Shown here in pieces: positions 42,472-51,013 of a DNA stretch of 64,000 nucleotides. A model generated the notes under the pieces. It saw nothing but the letters and a program-made list of their open reading frames with translations. It did no database searches and was not told the origin of the DNA. Every line of letters starts with the position of its first letter. Position 1 is the stretch's first letter. Source of the DNA: Micavibrio aeruginosavorus_D. Its GTDB lineage: Bacteria > Pseudomonadota > Alphaproteobacteria > Micavibrionales > Micavibrionaceae. Position numbers and translations under genes: made by a program. The DNA lies in contig NZ_CP195303.1 in NCBI RefSeq assembly GCF_051245535.1, positions 1,054,001 through 1,118,000 of the forward strand, in the 5' to 3' direction.

Positions 42472-43074
42472 ATGCACCCATTTAAAAAACTGACCGCCCT
42501 TGCCGCGCCGTTGCCGTTGATGAATGTTGATACTGACATGATCATCCCGAAACAATTCCTGCGCACCATTTTGCGCACCGGGTTGGGCAAAAGCCTGTTC
42601 AACGATATGCGTTATAACGAAGATGGTTCGCCGAAAGCCGATTTCGTTTTGAACAAGGCCCCGTTTGATAAGGCGGAGATTCTGGTCGCCGGGGATAATT
42701 TCGGCTGCGGCTCATCCCGTGAACATGCGCCGTGGGCGTTGCTGGATTTTGGCATTCGTTGCGTGATCGCGCCGTCTTATGCCGATATTTTTTACAACAA
42801 CTGTTTTAAAAACGGCATTCTGCCCGTCACGCTACCATCTGAAACGGTGGATGCGCTGATGGAACGGATGACCACGCACCCCGGCGAAACCATTACGGTC
42901 GATCTGGAGAACTGCGTCGTGACCAGCGGCAATATCCGCAGCACGTTTACACTGGATGAATTCCGCCGCCACTGCCTGCTGAACGGGCTGGATGATATTG
43001 GCCTGACCATGGAAAAAGCCAAATCCATCGACAGCTTTGAAGAAAAACGCAACGCAACACATCCGTGGTTGTAA
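42472..43074 (+). CDS. leuD: 3-isopropylmalate dehydratase small subunit
   Basis: It supplies the swivelling domain that completes the LeuC active site. Conserved blocks are NVDTDMIIPKQFLRTI, GDNFGCGSSREHAPWAL and RCVIAPSYADIFYNN. The protein has 200 aa, normal for the proteobacterial form. The gene follows the HD-domain gene and precedes a palindromic repeat before leuB. Confidence 0.96.
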   Translation: MHPFKKLTALAAPLPLMNVDTDMIIPKQFLRTILRTGLGKSLFNDMRYNEDGSPKADFVLNKAPFDKAEILVAGDNFGCGSSREHAPWALLDFGIRCVIAPSYADIFYNNCFKNGILPVTLPSETVDALMERMTTHPGETITVDLENCVVTSGNIRSTFTLDEFRRHCLLNGLDDIGLTMEKAKSIDSFEEKRNATHPWL

Positions 43075-43084
43075 CCCCCACACC

Positions 43085-43154
43085 CGTCATCCCGGCGCAG
43101 GCCGGGATCTTCCAGCCATAAGGGACGAAGACCCCGGCCTGCGCCGGGGTGACG
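43085..43154. repeat. GTCAT...ATGAC-type palindromic repeat, copy 5
   Basis: CGTCATCCCGGCGCAGGCCGG and CCGGCCTGCGCCGGGGTGACG with TTCCAGCCATAAGGGACGAAG between. Inserted between leuD and leuB. Confidence 0.88.
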
Positions 43155-43186
43155 CCAAATAAAAAAGAAACAAAAGGAAGAACCAA

Positions 43187-44308
43187 ATGACCAAAAATTC
43201 TGTCGTAATCCTGCCCGGTGACGGCATTGGCCCGGAAGTCATGGGCGAAGTGGCGAAGATCATCCACTTCCTGAATGAAAACGGCGAAACCGATATTGCC
43301 ATCACCGACGATTGCATCGGCGGCGCGGCCATCGACAAACACGGCGTTCCGCTGGCCGACAGCACGCTGGATCAATGCCGCAAGGCCGATTGCGTCCTGC
43401 TCGGGGCCGTGGGCGGGCCGAAATGGGACAAGGTGGATTATAATATCCGCCCGGAAGCAGGCCTTTTGAAACTGCGCAAAGAATTGGAACTGTTCGCCAA
43501 CCTGCGCCCGGCGATTGTGTTCGACGCACTGGTCGGGGCCTCCACCCTGAAAGAAGAAATCGTTCGCGGGCTGGATATATTGATCGTGCGGGAATTGACC
43601 GGCGGTGTGTATTTCGGCGAACCGCGCGGCATTACCGATCTGGGTCATGGCCAGCGTCGCGGCGTCAATACGCAAGTGTACACCACATCGGAAATTCACC
43701 GTGTCGGTCGTGTCGCCTTTGAACTGGCCCGCAAGCGTGGGAAGAAAGTCACGTCGTGCGAAAAAGCCAACGTGATGGAATCCGGGAAATTGTGGCGCGA
43801 GGATATCACCGCCCTGCACGCCTCCGACTATGCGGACGTGGCGCTGGAACATATGTATGCCGATAACTGCGCCATGCAGTTGCTGCGCAACCCGCGCCAG
43901 TTCGATGTGATCGTTACCGACAATCTGTTCGGCGATATTTTATCGGACGAGGCCGCCATGCTGACCGGGTCGCTGGGCATGTTGCCTTCCGCCTCGCTCG
44001 GCGCACGCGATGCGCATGGCAAGCAACCGGCTCTGTATGAACCCGTTCACGGCTCCGCCCCGGATATTGCGGGGCAAGGCAAAGCCAACCCGCTGGCCGC
44101 GATTTTGTCGTTTGCGATGGCGTTGCGTTATTCCTTCGACCGCGGTGATCTGGCCGATGCGCTGGAAGCAGCGGTGCAATCCGTCCTCAACGCCGGAACC
44201 CGCACGGCGGACATTGCGGAAAAAACCAGCAAGACCGTCACCACGGCGCAGATGGGTGATGCGGTTATTGCCGCGTTTGAAAGCGCGTTAAAACGCAAAG
44301 CGGCGTAA
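43187..44308 (+). CDS. leuB: 3-isopropylmalate dehydrogenase
   Basis: NAD-dependent oxidative decarboxylation of 3-isopropylmalate. Blocks are ILPGDGIGPEV, LGAVGGPKWDKV, LRPAIVF, RELTGGVYFGEPRG and the metal-binding DNLFGDILSDEAAMLTGS. The NAD-binding region has EPVHGSAPDIAGQGKANP. Length 373 aa is usual. AAAAGGAAG precedes the ATG by 8 bases. It ends the leuC-HD-leuD-leuB operon. Confidence 0.97.
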   Translation: MTKNSVVILPGDGIGPEVMGEVAKIIHFLNENGETDIAITDDCIGGAAIDKHGVPLADSTLDQCRKADCVLLGAVGGPKWDKVDYNIRPEAGLLKLRKELELFANLRPAIVFDALVGASTLKEEIVRGLDILIVRELTGGVYFGEPRGITDLGHGQRRGVNTQVYTTSEIHRVGRVAFELARKRGKKVTSCEKANVMESGKLWREDITALHASDYADVALEHMYADNCAMQLLRNPRQFDVIVTDNLFGDILSDEAAMLTGSLGMLPSASLGARDAHGKQPALYEPVHGSAPDIAGQGKANPLAAILSFAMALRYSFDRGDLADALEAAVQSVLNAGTRTADIAEKTSKTVTTAQMGDAVIAAFESALKRKAA

Positions 44309-44338
44309 ACATCACTCTTTCCGCCTCTCCAAAAAAAC

Positions 44339-44563
44339 CTTCCCCTCCCCCCTTCCAAGGGGGGGAGGCCGGGTGGGGGGATGGCGCGACCGCGCCTCCT
44401 CCGGCCCCACCCAGACATCTCCCCCCTCACCCAGCTCCGGCTAAGGCGTCCCGCCTAAGCCTACACATCCCTCTCCCCCCAAAGAAGGGGGCGAGGGATT
44501 GTTTGTTTATTCACAGGGCCTCTCCTCCAAAGGGGGCGAGGGATAGTTTGTTTATTCATGGGC
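44339..44563. repeat. Composite CT-rich repeat block A with duplicated tail
   Basis: The left part (44339-44498) is the same ~150-base composite as 45875-46024: CCCCTCCCCC...GGGGGGAGG, a GGTGGGGGGATGG stretch, then CCCCCTCACCCAGCTCCGG and CATCCCTCTCCCCCCAAAG, with GGGGGCGAGGGAT closing. A second copy of GGGGGCGAGGGAT and GTTTGTTTATTCA follows at about 44536-44560, so the tail is duplicated. Short ORFs inside it are not convincing genes. Confidence 0.75.
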
Positions 44564-44586
44564 CCTCTTGCCCCGCCCTCTCCACC

Positions 44587-44662
44587 CGTCATCCCGGATC
44601 CGGGGCCACAAGGCACCTATATCCCGGACCATTCCGGATCCCCGCACAAGGCGGGGATGACG
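44587..44662. repeat. GTCAT...ATGAC-type palindromic repeat, copy 6
   Basis: Closest relative of the 11353 copy: shares ATTCCGGATCCCCGCACAAGG and GCGGGGATGACG, with a shortened left arm CGTCATCCCGGATCCGG. The rest of the 44663-44840 gap shows nothing recognised. Confidence 0.8.
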
Positions 44663-44843
44663 ATGAGGGGGTGGAAATGACATGGAGAAGAAAGAGCCGC
44701 ACAAAAAAGTACGGCCGGGTTTGACCCGGCCGCCTCTCTCTTCTCATTCACCTAGAAGATAGTCCTACAATACCCCATTTCGCCGCTCCGCGTCAAAAAG
44801 TTCAAAACCCGCAGATTTCCAAGTCTTTCAAACAAAACCCAAC

Positions 44844-44872
44844 AAAAAAGCCCCCGGAAACCGGGGGCTTTT
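44844..44872 (-). terminator. Rho-independent terminator of the pilin gene
   Basis: AAGCCCCCGG (44848-44857) pairs with CCGGGGGCTT (44861-44870). On the minus strand the T run (from AAAAAA at 44844) follows the stem. Confidence 0.9.
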
Positions 44873-44894
44873 CGTTTATTTTGATCAGGCGAGA

Positions 44895-45623
44895 TTAGCC
44901 TTGGATACGAACATACAGACCGCAAGTCGCACCAGCAGCAGCTGTTGCATAACCTGTTCCATCACCGCATGTTGCGCCACCAATACCGCGAACGGAACCC
45001 GTGTTAGAAACACCGTCATCCAGTTTGGTATCAATTTTCAAAGCATCCGACGGACGCATCGCATCTGCAGCTGCTGCACCAACCGTACCATTGAGAACCA
45101 AGTAGTGGCCTGCGCTAGCACCAGTCGTGCTGGTTGCGCCACCCAAGTCAGCCGGGCCAGAGGCGTAGCCAGCTTGCAAAACCGTATTGCTGAGTTTGCC
45201 GGACGGGAAGTTGCGGCCCGGCGTGCTAGCACCAGGAACAATACCCGTCAGCAGGTCTGCGGCTGCCAAGTGAACAAAGAACTGCTCTCCTTCTGTTCCA
45301 ACAGGGCTTGCTGCTGGAGTATTGCCCAAACGACCATTTCCATTACCAGCAGAACTGCACGGAGCAGCTGTGCAGTTTGGCAAACGTGTGGACGGGCTCA
45401 ACATATCACCAGGAACAGCCGAATAGCTATCACGGAAGCTGGATGTTGCAGCTTCAACGCCTTTCAGCTGTGCAACAGTCGATGTTACCTGCGCATTGTT
45501 AATCAGCTCCTGGCCTTTCAGAACCCCACCGATCAGCAGACCGATGATGATCATGACCACGGCCAGTTCGACGAGCGTAAAGCCCGCCTGGGACCGGTTG
45601 GTCGTGTGAATAGATTTAGTCAT
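44895..45623 (-). CDS. Type IV pilin-like protein with prepilin N-terminal methylation motif
   Basis: The prepilin signature is QAGFTLVELAVVMIIIGLLI: short basic leader, Gly before Phe, and Glu at position 5 of the mature chain, then a hydrophobic helix. Mature cysteines (LPNCTAAPC, GATCGDG, GATCGLYV) could form two disulfides, the last being a pilin D-loop type. Length 242 aa fits a major MSHA/type IV pilin. AAGGAGA is 7-8 bases upstream of the ATG. It is the only pilin gene in the window, monocistronic, and separated from the assembly operon by a repeat block. It is likely processed by the peptidase at 53461. Confidence 0.85.
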   Translation of the reverse strand: MTKSIHTTNRSQAGFTLVELAVVMIIIGLLIGGVLKGQELINNAQVTSTVAQLKGVEAATSSFRDSYSAVPGDMLSPSTRLPNCTAAPCSSAGNGNGRLGNTPAASPVGTEGEQFFVHLAAADLLTGIVPGASTPGRNFPSGKLSNTVLQAGYASGPADLGGATSTTGASAGHYLVLNGTVGAAAADAMRPSDALKIDTKLDDGVSNTGSVRGIGGATCGDGTGYATAAAGATCGLYVRIQG

Positions 45624-45731
45624 AGAGAAATCTCCTTACCTTGACGTCATTGAAGAGAGGTTTTGTTAAGAACTGCAGTTTCGAAAAACCGCCCCGCCGC
45701 CCGAAACGACGCACGAAAACGATTCGTGAAA

Positions 45732-45759
45732 ATTATACACGCTCCGCACACACAGAGAA
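45732..45759 (-). promoter_or_regulatory. Extended -10 promoter of the pilin gene
   Basis: On the minus strand TGTATAAT (TATAAT at 45737-45732 with an upstream TGT) is preceded after 16 bases by TTCTCT (-35 position, weak). This gives a leader of about 100 bases before the pilin ATG. Confidence 0.55.
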
Positions 45760-45874
45760 CCCCTAACCGTTTCAGAATGCGGCGTTTTTGGTAAACGGAG
45801 TGTTAAAAATGACAGAGTGATCCACCCATTTTGACGGATTGAGAAGGCGGTTTGTCAGAATGAACGCCGCAACA

Positions 45875-46024
45875 CTCCTCCCCCCTTTCAAGGGGGGAGG
45901 TTGGGTGGGGGGATGGGCGCAACAGCGCCATGTCGGCAACATCGAGACAGCCCCCCTCACCCAGCTTCGGCTAAGGCGTGCCGCCGAAGCCTGCGCATCC
46001 CTCTCCCCCCAAAGGGGCGAGGGA
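45875..46024. repeat. Composite CT-rich repeat block B
   Basis: Near-copy of the 44339 block in the same orientation (CTCCCCCCTTTCAAGGGGGG, GGTTGGGTGGGGGGATGG, CCCCCTCACCCAGCTTCGG, CATCCCTCTCCCCCC). The two flank the pilin gene. A hairpin GGCGTGCCGCC...GGCTAAGGCG is visible inside. No supported ORF. Confidence 0.8.
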
Positions 46025-46054
46025 ACGTTTTGTGGCGTCATCTCCACCGCACGA

Positions 46055-46124
46055 CGTCATCCCGGCGAAGGCCGGGATCTTTCCGCCATAAGGGATGAAG
46101 ACCCCGGCCTTCGCCGGGGTGACG
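46055..46124. repeat. GTCAT...ATGAC-type palindromic repeat, copy 7
   Basis: CGTCATCCCGGCGAAGGCCGG and CCGGCCTTCGCCGGGGTGACG are perfect inverted arms. It immediately follows the 46140 gene stop and may act as its terminator. Confidence 0.88.
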
Positions 46125-46139
46125 GCCTTGGTTTAGGGT

Positions 46140-47216
46140 TTAAACTTTGTCCCTGAACTGCCCCGGCGTCACGCCTTCGACCTCCTTGAACACCCGGTTG
46201 AAGGAGGCGATGGAGTTAAAACCCACCTCCTCCGCCACGGTTTTGACCGGGGCTTTGGTGTCGCGCAGGAGGATTTTGGCGTCCGCCACGCGCCGTTCGT
46301 TCAAAATTTGCGGCAAGGTTTTGCCGAAATGCAGGTTCACCACGCGGGAAATAATTGTTTCCGATACGCCCAACTCCCGGGCCAGATGGGCGCGGCCATA
46401 GGTCGGTTCGTGGTAGACCTTCTCCAGCGTTAACAACTGGTCAATCTTTTGCGCCAGAGCGCGGTCCGCGCCCGACAAATCCACCGCACCCTTTGCCTCC
46501 CCCCGCGCGACCAGTTTCAGGGCTTGCGGATAAATGCGGAACAGGCTGGTCCCCGCCAGATAGACAAACCCCAACCCCCAGATGGTGCGGATCACCACAG
46601 CATCATCCACACCCAAAACCGGAGTCAAGCCCAAGAGCATCGTGGCCAGAAAAAACAGATTGGTAAAAACCAGCATCAGCACCAGCCAGTACCGGTCCGC
46701 CCCGCCCGGCTGGGTTTGCATTTGTTGTAAAAGCGTGCGTTGCGCCCACATCACCGCCATGCTGATCACCCCGGCCAGCAACCCCGTGACGGTCAGCCAG
46801 TCCGCATAGGTGGCACATTCATCCAGCGGCTTGCATTCAGAATCCAGCGACGCCGCAAAAACCGAAATCGCCAGCGCCACCGGCACCAGCAACAAGACAA
46901 AGAAATTAAACCAACGCGGCAATTCAGACATGCGCGCAATCTGGATCATCAGCAAGACGGACAAAGGTGGGCCCATATACCACAGCGCCCATTGAATGGT
47001 GGTGAAATGCGGGATGGATTCACCAATAAAACGCGTCGCAAAGCCGGATAAAAAGGCACAGCCCAACACAAGAAAATACACAAACGGAATAGCCGCCCGC
47101 GCCCGGCTGCCCGACCGAAAGGCCATGTACACCAGCACGTAAACACATTGCACCAACCCGATCAGAGACAGGATTTCAGGAATGGTGAATTTGAGGGATT
47201 CAAAATCCAGCATCAT
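46140..47216 (-). CDS. AraC family transcriptional regulator with N-terminal membrane domain
   Basis: The first ~235 residues form about seven hydrophobic helices (EILSLIGLVQCVYVLVYMAF, FNFFVLLLVPVALAISVF, WGLGFVYLAGTSLF). After a linker, residues about 270-355 hold an AraC-type HTH (HLARELGVSETIISRVVNLH, then VAEEVGFNSIASFNRVFKE). A membrane-embedded sensor with cytoplasmic DNA-binding tail is predicted. The gene overlaps the preceding 254-aa gene by 4 bases (ATGA), so it probably responds to signals tied to the pilus/ABC locus upstream; that is inference. Confidence 0.88.
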   Translation of the reverse strand: MMLDFESLKFTIPEILSLIGLVQCVYVLVYMAFRSGSRARAAIPFVYFLVLGCAFLSGFATRFIGESIPHFTTIQWALWYMGPPLSVLLMIQIARMSELPRWFNFFVLLLVPVALAISVFAASLDSECKPLDECATYADWLTVTGLLAGVISMAVMWAQRTLLQQMQTQPGGADRYWLVLMLVFTNLFFLATMLLGLTPVLGVDDAVVIRTIWGLGFVYLAGTSLFRIYPQALKLVARGEAKGAVDLSGADRALAQKIDQLLTLEKVYHEPTYGRAHLARELGVSETIISRVVNLHFGKTLPQILNERRVADAKILLRDTKAPVKTVAEEVGFNSIASFNRVFKEVEGVTPGQFRDKV

Positions 47217-47977
47217 TCACCCGGTATCGATGTGCAAAGGGGATGGGTGGCGGCCTGCGCCGCGGTCAACGTCTTGTCACAAATCCAGTCACGGATCAGG
47301 CGAATTTCTGACGGATCCATTTTTTCGCCGTCTTTTTGCAACATACCCATCAGCATATCATACGCGGCCTCTTTCTCCCCGCGCGCGACCATGATGAAGG
47401 CCGGCATCTGCCGCGTCCATGCGGGCATGTCGGGCGTGGACAGATTGGCCAGCTTGGTCGCCAGATCAAAAGAGCGCACCAGATCGTTCTGCGTATAGCG
47501 CGACAGGAACACGGCCTGCGCCAGCCAGCGCCATTTTTGCGGTTCTGGCCGCTGGCCGATGACTTCCAGATAATCAATGACGGGCGTTAAATCTTCATGC
47601 TTCGTCGTTGCGCCGTAATAATACGCGGCCAAGGCCGGAATGAAGTTGGAGGTGGAATCCAGTTTGTCTTCCAGAAAAAACCAATTTTTCAGCGCCGTAT
47701 AATCATATTGCGCCAGATTGGTCGTTCGGCCCCCGATATCCCCCAAGTTCTGAAGCATCAGGCCGTAAACGCGATACCCCATTTGCGCATCACCCAGCAT
47801 GGCCATGGTCGCGCCGCGTTCACTGGGCACGGGTGGAACGTTGCCCCATGTGGTGCGCGCGTGCCGCGCCTGTGTCCAGAACGCAACGTTGCACACAAGC
47901 ATCAGGATCAGCAAAGCGGGCAAACCCCACCGTGCAAAATCAAAACCCCGTTTATCGTGCGCGGTCATGGTGACCAT
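47213..47977 (-). CDS. Hypothetical membrane-anchored TPR-like protein, 254 aa
   Basis: The family is not recognised. One N-terminal transmembrane helix (LPALLILMLVCNVAFWT) precedes a helical region that reads like degenerate TPR units (WRWLAQAVFLSRYTQNDL, MPAFIMVARGEKEAAYDML), probably in the periplasm. Two cysteines near the end (DWICDK, HPLCTS) may pair. It lies 13 bases after the ABC permease gene and overlaps the AraC gene by 4 bases, so the three form a unit. Confidence 0.7.
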   Translation of the reverse strand: MVTMTAHDKRGFDFARWGLPALLILMLVCNVAFWTQARHARTTWGNVPPVPSERGATMAMLGDAQMGYRVYGLMLQNLGDIGGRTTNLAQYDYTALKNWFFLEDKLDSTSNFIPALAAYYYGATTKHEDLTPVIDYLEVIGQRPEPQKWRWLAQAVFLSRYTQNDLVRSFDLATKLANLSTPDMPAWTRQMPAFIMVARGEKEAAYDMLMGMLQKDGEKMDPSEIRLIRDWICDKTLTAAQAATHPLCTSIPGE

Positions 47978-47990
47978 TTATAAACCCCAC

Positions 47991-48761
47991 TCAGAATTGG
48001 CGGCGACGCAAATCGACCAGCCCCGCAACCAGAACCAACCCGGTAAAGACCAGCCCCTGAAGCGCGACAAATCCATACCCAACGGATGAATTTTCCGTGC
48101 CGTAAACCAGCCATGTCGTTTGCGCCATCAAATCCAGACGGGGAATAACGACGGAAATAATATTCATCAGAATACCCAGAACGGACAGTTCATCACCAAG
48201 GAATGCCTTGTTCGCAATGCCCAGCAATTGCCCGATGATGCGGGCCAGAACATAAAACCCGAACACAGCCAGCGACCCCGCCGCCGCCCCCGGCAACACC
48301 ATGGAGAAAAACAGCGCCACATTGACGACAACAATCAATTCAACGGCCAGTGAAAAAATCCAAAGCGCATGGCCCGCGCCAATCGCCGATGGAACCATCG
48401 CAATCAACGTGCCGCCAACAACGACAGCCACGGCCACGGCCAGAACGGAAAACGCCACCGCGTGCGACACCAAAAACCCAGCCCGCGAAATGGGACGAGA
48501 GAGAAGATAATCCACGTCTTTGCTGTCGAACGAACGGCGCATATGGAAGACGACGAACAGGACCAGCCCGGCAACCGCCGCAAAACGTAAGCCCCCCGCG
48601 GAGAACACCAGCGCAAACACCTGATCCTCAATCAGCGCGGCAGAACCAAGGAACAGCGACAGGCTGGCACCCACCGCAACCACCAGCAACAAGGCCAGAA
48701 CAATCCGGTCGCGCACAGCGGCGGTTAGAACATATTGGATAAGGGGCCATGATAACGGCAT
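47991..48761 (-). CDS. ABC-2 type transporter permease-like protein
   Basis: About six transmembrane segments are visible (RIVLALLLVVAVGASLSLFLG, VAGLVLFVVFHMRRSF, VAFSVLAVAVAVVVGGTL, IVVVNVALFFSMVLPG, GFVALQGLVFTGLVLVAG). The YLLSRPISRAGFLVSHAVAF segment is the ABC-2 coupling region. The matching ATPase is probably the one at 56014, 8 kb upstream in the same direction, on the far side of the secretin, PilT, peptidase and TPR genes. A glycolipid or pilus-envelope function is possible but the substrate is unknown. Confidence 0.78.
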   Translation of the reverse strand: MPLSWPLIQYVLTAAVRDRIVLALLLVVAVGASLSLFLGSAALIEDQVFALVFSAGGLRFAAVAGLVLFVVFHMRRSFDSKDVDYLLSRPISRAGFLVSHAVAFSVLAVAVAVVVGGTLIAMVPSAIGAGHALWIFSLAVELIVVVNVALFFSMVLPGAAAGSLAVFGFYVLARIIGQLLGIANKAFLGDELSVLGILMNIISVVIPRLDLMAQTTWLVYGTENSSVGYGFVALQGLVFTGLVLVAGLVDLRRRQF

Positions 48762-48780
48762 TTTATTTTCACCTGTGTAG

Positions 48781-48848
48781 CGTCATGCCGGCGAAGGCCG
48801 GTATCCATACGATCGACCCCATGGACCCCGGCCTTCGCCGGGGTGACG
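48781..48848. repeat. GTCAT...ATGAC-type palindromic repeat, copy 8
   Basis: CGTCATGCCGGCGAAGGCCGG and CCGGCCTTCGCCGGGGTGACG with GTATCCATACGATCGACCC between. Located between the secretin terminator and the permease gene. Confidence 0.85.
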
Positions 48849-48886
48849 AATGGTTGGAGACAAGAGCCTTAATTCATAAAGCCAAT

Positions 48887-48922
48887 ATACAAAGGCCGGT
48901 GTGGATTCGTCCAGCACCGGCC
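48887..48922 (-). terminator. Terminator after the secretin gene (minus strand)
   Basis: GGCCGGTG (48894-48901) pairs with CACCGGCC (48915-48922); on the minus strand TTTGTATATTG follows. This suggests the permease unit is transcribed separately or by read-through. Confidence 0.65.
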
Positions 48923-48952
48923 CCGTATAAATTGGGTTTATTCAACCGCAGA

Positions 48953-50833
48953 TCACATATCAACCGGGCGACGGTCGCCAGAGAAGCTTCTATACAAATC
49001 GCGATCCACCGGGGAAATACCGCTGCCATCGATAATGGTGGCCTTCAGGAAGATCACGAGTTCCGTTTTCTGGATGTTGTCCACCTGGTTGCGGAACGCG
49101 GCGCCGAACAACGGAATTTCGGACAGAACCGGAACACCCTGTTGCGTGCTTTGTGTGCGGTCTTCCATCAAACCACCCATAATCAAAGCCTGCCCCGATT
49201 GCGCGCGAACAACGGAATCCATTTCCTGAATGTTCACAACCGGGATCAGCGATTGAACGTTGGTTGCCAGAGCATTGTTGGCAACCGTGAACGCCACCGC
49301 CGGATCAGGGATTTGATCGACAATGCGGGTTACGGTCGGACGAACAGCCATGGAGATGGTTTTCGTTTCAGTATCAATCGACGGAATAACGTTAATCAGA
49401 ACACCTTCCGGCACGCTCTTGATCTCGCTGTCGATGGTCGTCTGGGTGTTGTTATCCTGAGTCGTCACATCGATATCCAGTTCGAAGTAAACGCGGTTAT
49501 CAGCCACGTTCAAAACAGCCGACTGGTTGTTCAATACGGTCAGACGCGGGCTGGACAGCGCGCGCACGGTCCCGAAACGGGACACGGCCTGAACAACGGC
49601 CTCGATGTCATTACCCGCATAGCCCATTACGAAGTTGGAAACCGGGCTTGTCGGATCAGAGAAATCAGGACGGATCAAACCACCCGCCGCCGTGACGTCA
49701 AAGCCCAGCGAAAATTCCCCGATCATCCCTTCCAACAGGCTCCAGTCGATACCGACCGCGTATTCATCGTTCAAGGACACTTCAAGAATTTTGGCTTCGA
49801 TCAAAACCTGTGCCGTCACGGCCGAACGCAATTCGTTCAGATAATCGCGAATTTGCGCATGCTGACGATCGTTGGCGTAAATGGAAACGATACCGCCCTG
49901 CTTGTTCATGGCGAAGCTCGGCTCATCCCCGCCGCCTGTCCCAGCGGACATGCCGCTGTTCGGGTCGGTCGTCGTGGTTGGCAAAGACGTCACATTTAAT
50001 ACCGCTTGCGGGGCCTGAACCTGAACAACCGGGTTGCCATCAGCATCGGTCGTCGTTGCCGGAGCCACCGGAGCCGGGTTTGACGCCGCCGCCGTAATGG
50101 TCGGGTCGGAGGCCGTCATCAGGCTGGAGGCCGTCGTGGTCACGCCCAGAATTTGTTGCAGGTTGGTGCTGAGTTCACCCCAGAAATCCGCTTCGCTGGA
50201 CGAGCTGGCGGCGAATTTCGAACCCGTGCTGGCCGTACCGCCGGACACAACGGAAATATCGTTGCTGATCCCGCTTTCGCTTTTGCGGATATAGCTGAGG
50301 TAATCGATTTTGTATGTTTTGTGATACGGCTTATCCAGCTCAACGCGCATAACATCATCATCAAAGCTGTAACGCAGACCGGCAATCTCGGAAATGCGTT
50401 CAATCACGGAATCCAGCGGACGTTCGCGCGCGGTGAAAATGACCGAGCCCGTAATGTTCGGATCGAGTTCCAGATCATAGCCAGCCTGCTCCGCCAATTG
50501 ATACAGCGCATCGCGCAGCGGCACGGTCTGGTTGACCGAGATGGACACCAGCGGCATCGGCTTCAAATTCTTCGACGGCGCGGCCACATACGGCATCAAA
50601 TCCGGAATATTATTCTGTGCCGTTTTTGCGGCTTTGGCTTCTTCGCTTTCTTCTTCAATGCGCGGAGCGAGCGCATCGCGGTAATCCTGAAACTCCATAT
50701 TGGTGCTGCGGTCAGCCTTCAGGTGATTGCGTGTCAGATCGCAACCGCCCAGCATCAGGGCCGTGGCGGATGTGCCAACAACCATCATGGACAGACGACC
50801 AAAAGAACGAAGGGTGCGTGAATGGACAGGCAT
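48953..50833 (-). CDS. mshL: Secretin, MSHA-type pilus biogenesis protein MshL
   Basis: Outer membrane channel for the pilus. A lipoprotein signal ends LMLGGC, with Cys31 lipidated. Residues about 93-165 form a STN/secretin-short-N domain (VPLRDALYQLAEQAGYDLEL). A Ser/Thr/Ala-rich region (about 195-310) precedes the secretin domain with GTVRALSSPRLTVLNNQSAVLN, then VPEGVLINVIPSID and QALIMGGLMEDR and VPVLSEIPLFGAAFR. Length 626 aa matches MshL/PilQ. It is the last pilus gene of the minus-strand array. Confidence 0.9.
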   Translation of the reverse strand: MPVHSRTLRSFGRLSMMVVGTSATALMLGGCDLTRNHLKADRSTNMEFQDYRDALAPRIEEESEEAKAAKTAQNNIPDLMPYVAAPSKNLKPMPLVSISVNQTVPLRDALYQLAEQAGYDLELDPNITGSVIFTARERPLDSVIERISEIAGLRYSFDDDVMRVELDKPYHKTYKIDYLSYIRKSESGISNDISVVSGGTASTGSKFAASSSSEADFWGELSTNLQQILGVTTTASSLMTASDPTITAAASNPAPVAPATTTDADGNPVVQVQAPQAVLNVTSLPTTTTDPNSGMSAGTGGGDEPSFAMNKQGGIVSIYANDRQHAQIRDYLNELRSAVTAQVLIEAKILEVSLNDEYAVGIDWSLLEGMIGEFSLGFDVTAAGGLIRPDFSDPTSPVSNFVMGYAGNDIEAVVQAVSRFGTVRALSSPRLTVLNNQSAVLNVADNRVYFELDIDVTTQDNNTQTTIDSEIKSVPEGVLINVIPSIDTETKTISMAVRPTVTRIVDQIPDPAVAFTVANNALATNVQSLIPVVNIQEMDSVVRAQSGQALIMGGLMEDRTQSTQQGVPVLSEIPLFGAAFRNQVDNIQKTELVIFLKATIIDGSGISPVDRDLYRSFSGDRRPVDM

Positions 50834-51013
50834 GGGAATGTCACCAACAAGGTCGAAAAAGATGGGTTACAGGAGGAGCAAACCACCACAAGAACGCAGG
50901 CGGCCGCGATTCGAAATACCCTTCAAGGATATGCGTTTTGCCACACCTTGGCCAGCGGATATTTGCGGGAATCAGTGGATATCTGAATAGGATTATCGAA
51001 ACAGAAAGAGCAC

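Noticed and set aside
44503..44724. ORF of 73 aa between leuB and the pilin gene
   Set aside because: It lies entirely within repeat elements and has no ribosome binding site or recognisable sequence.
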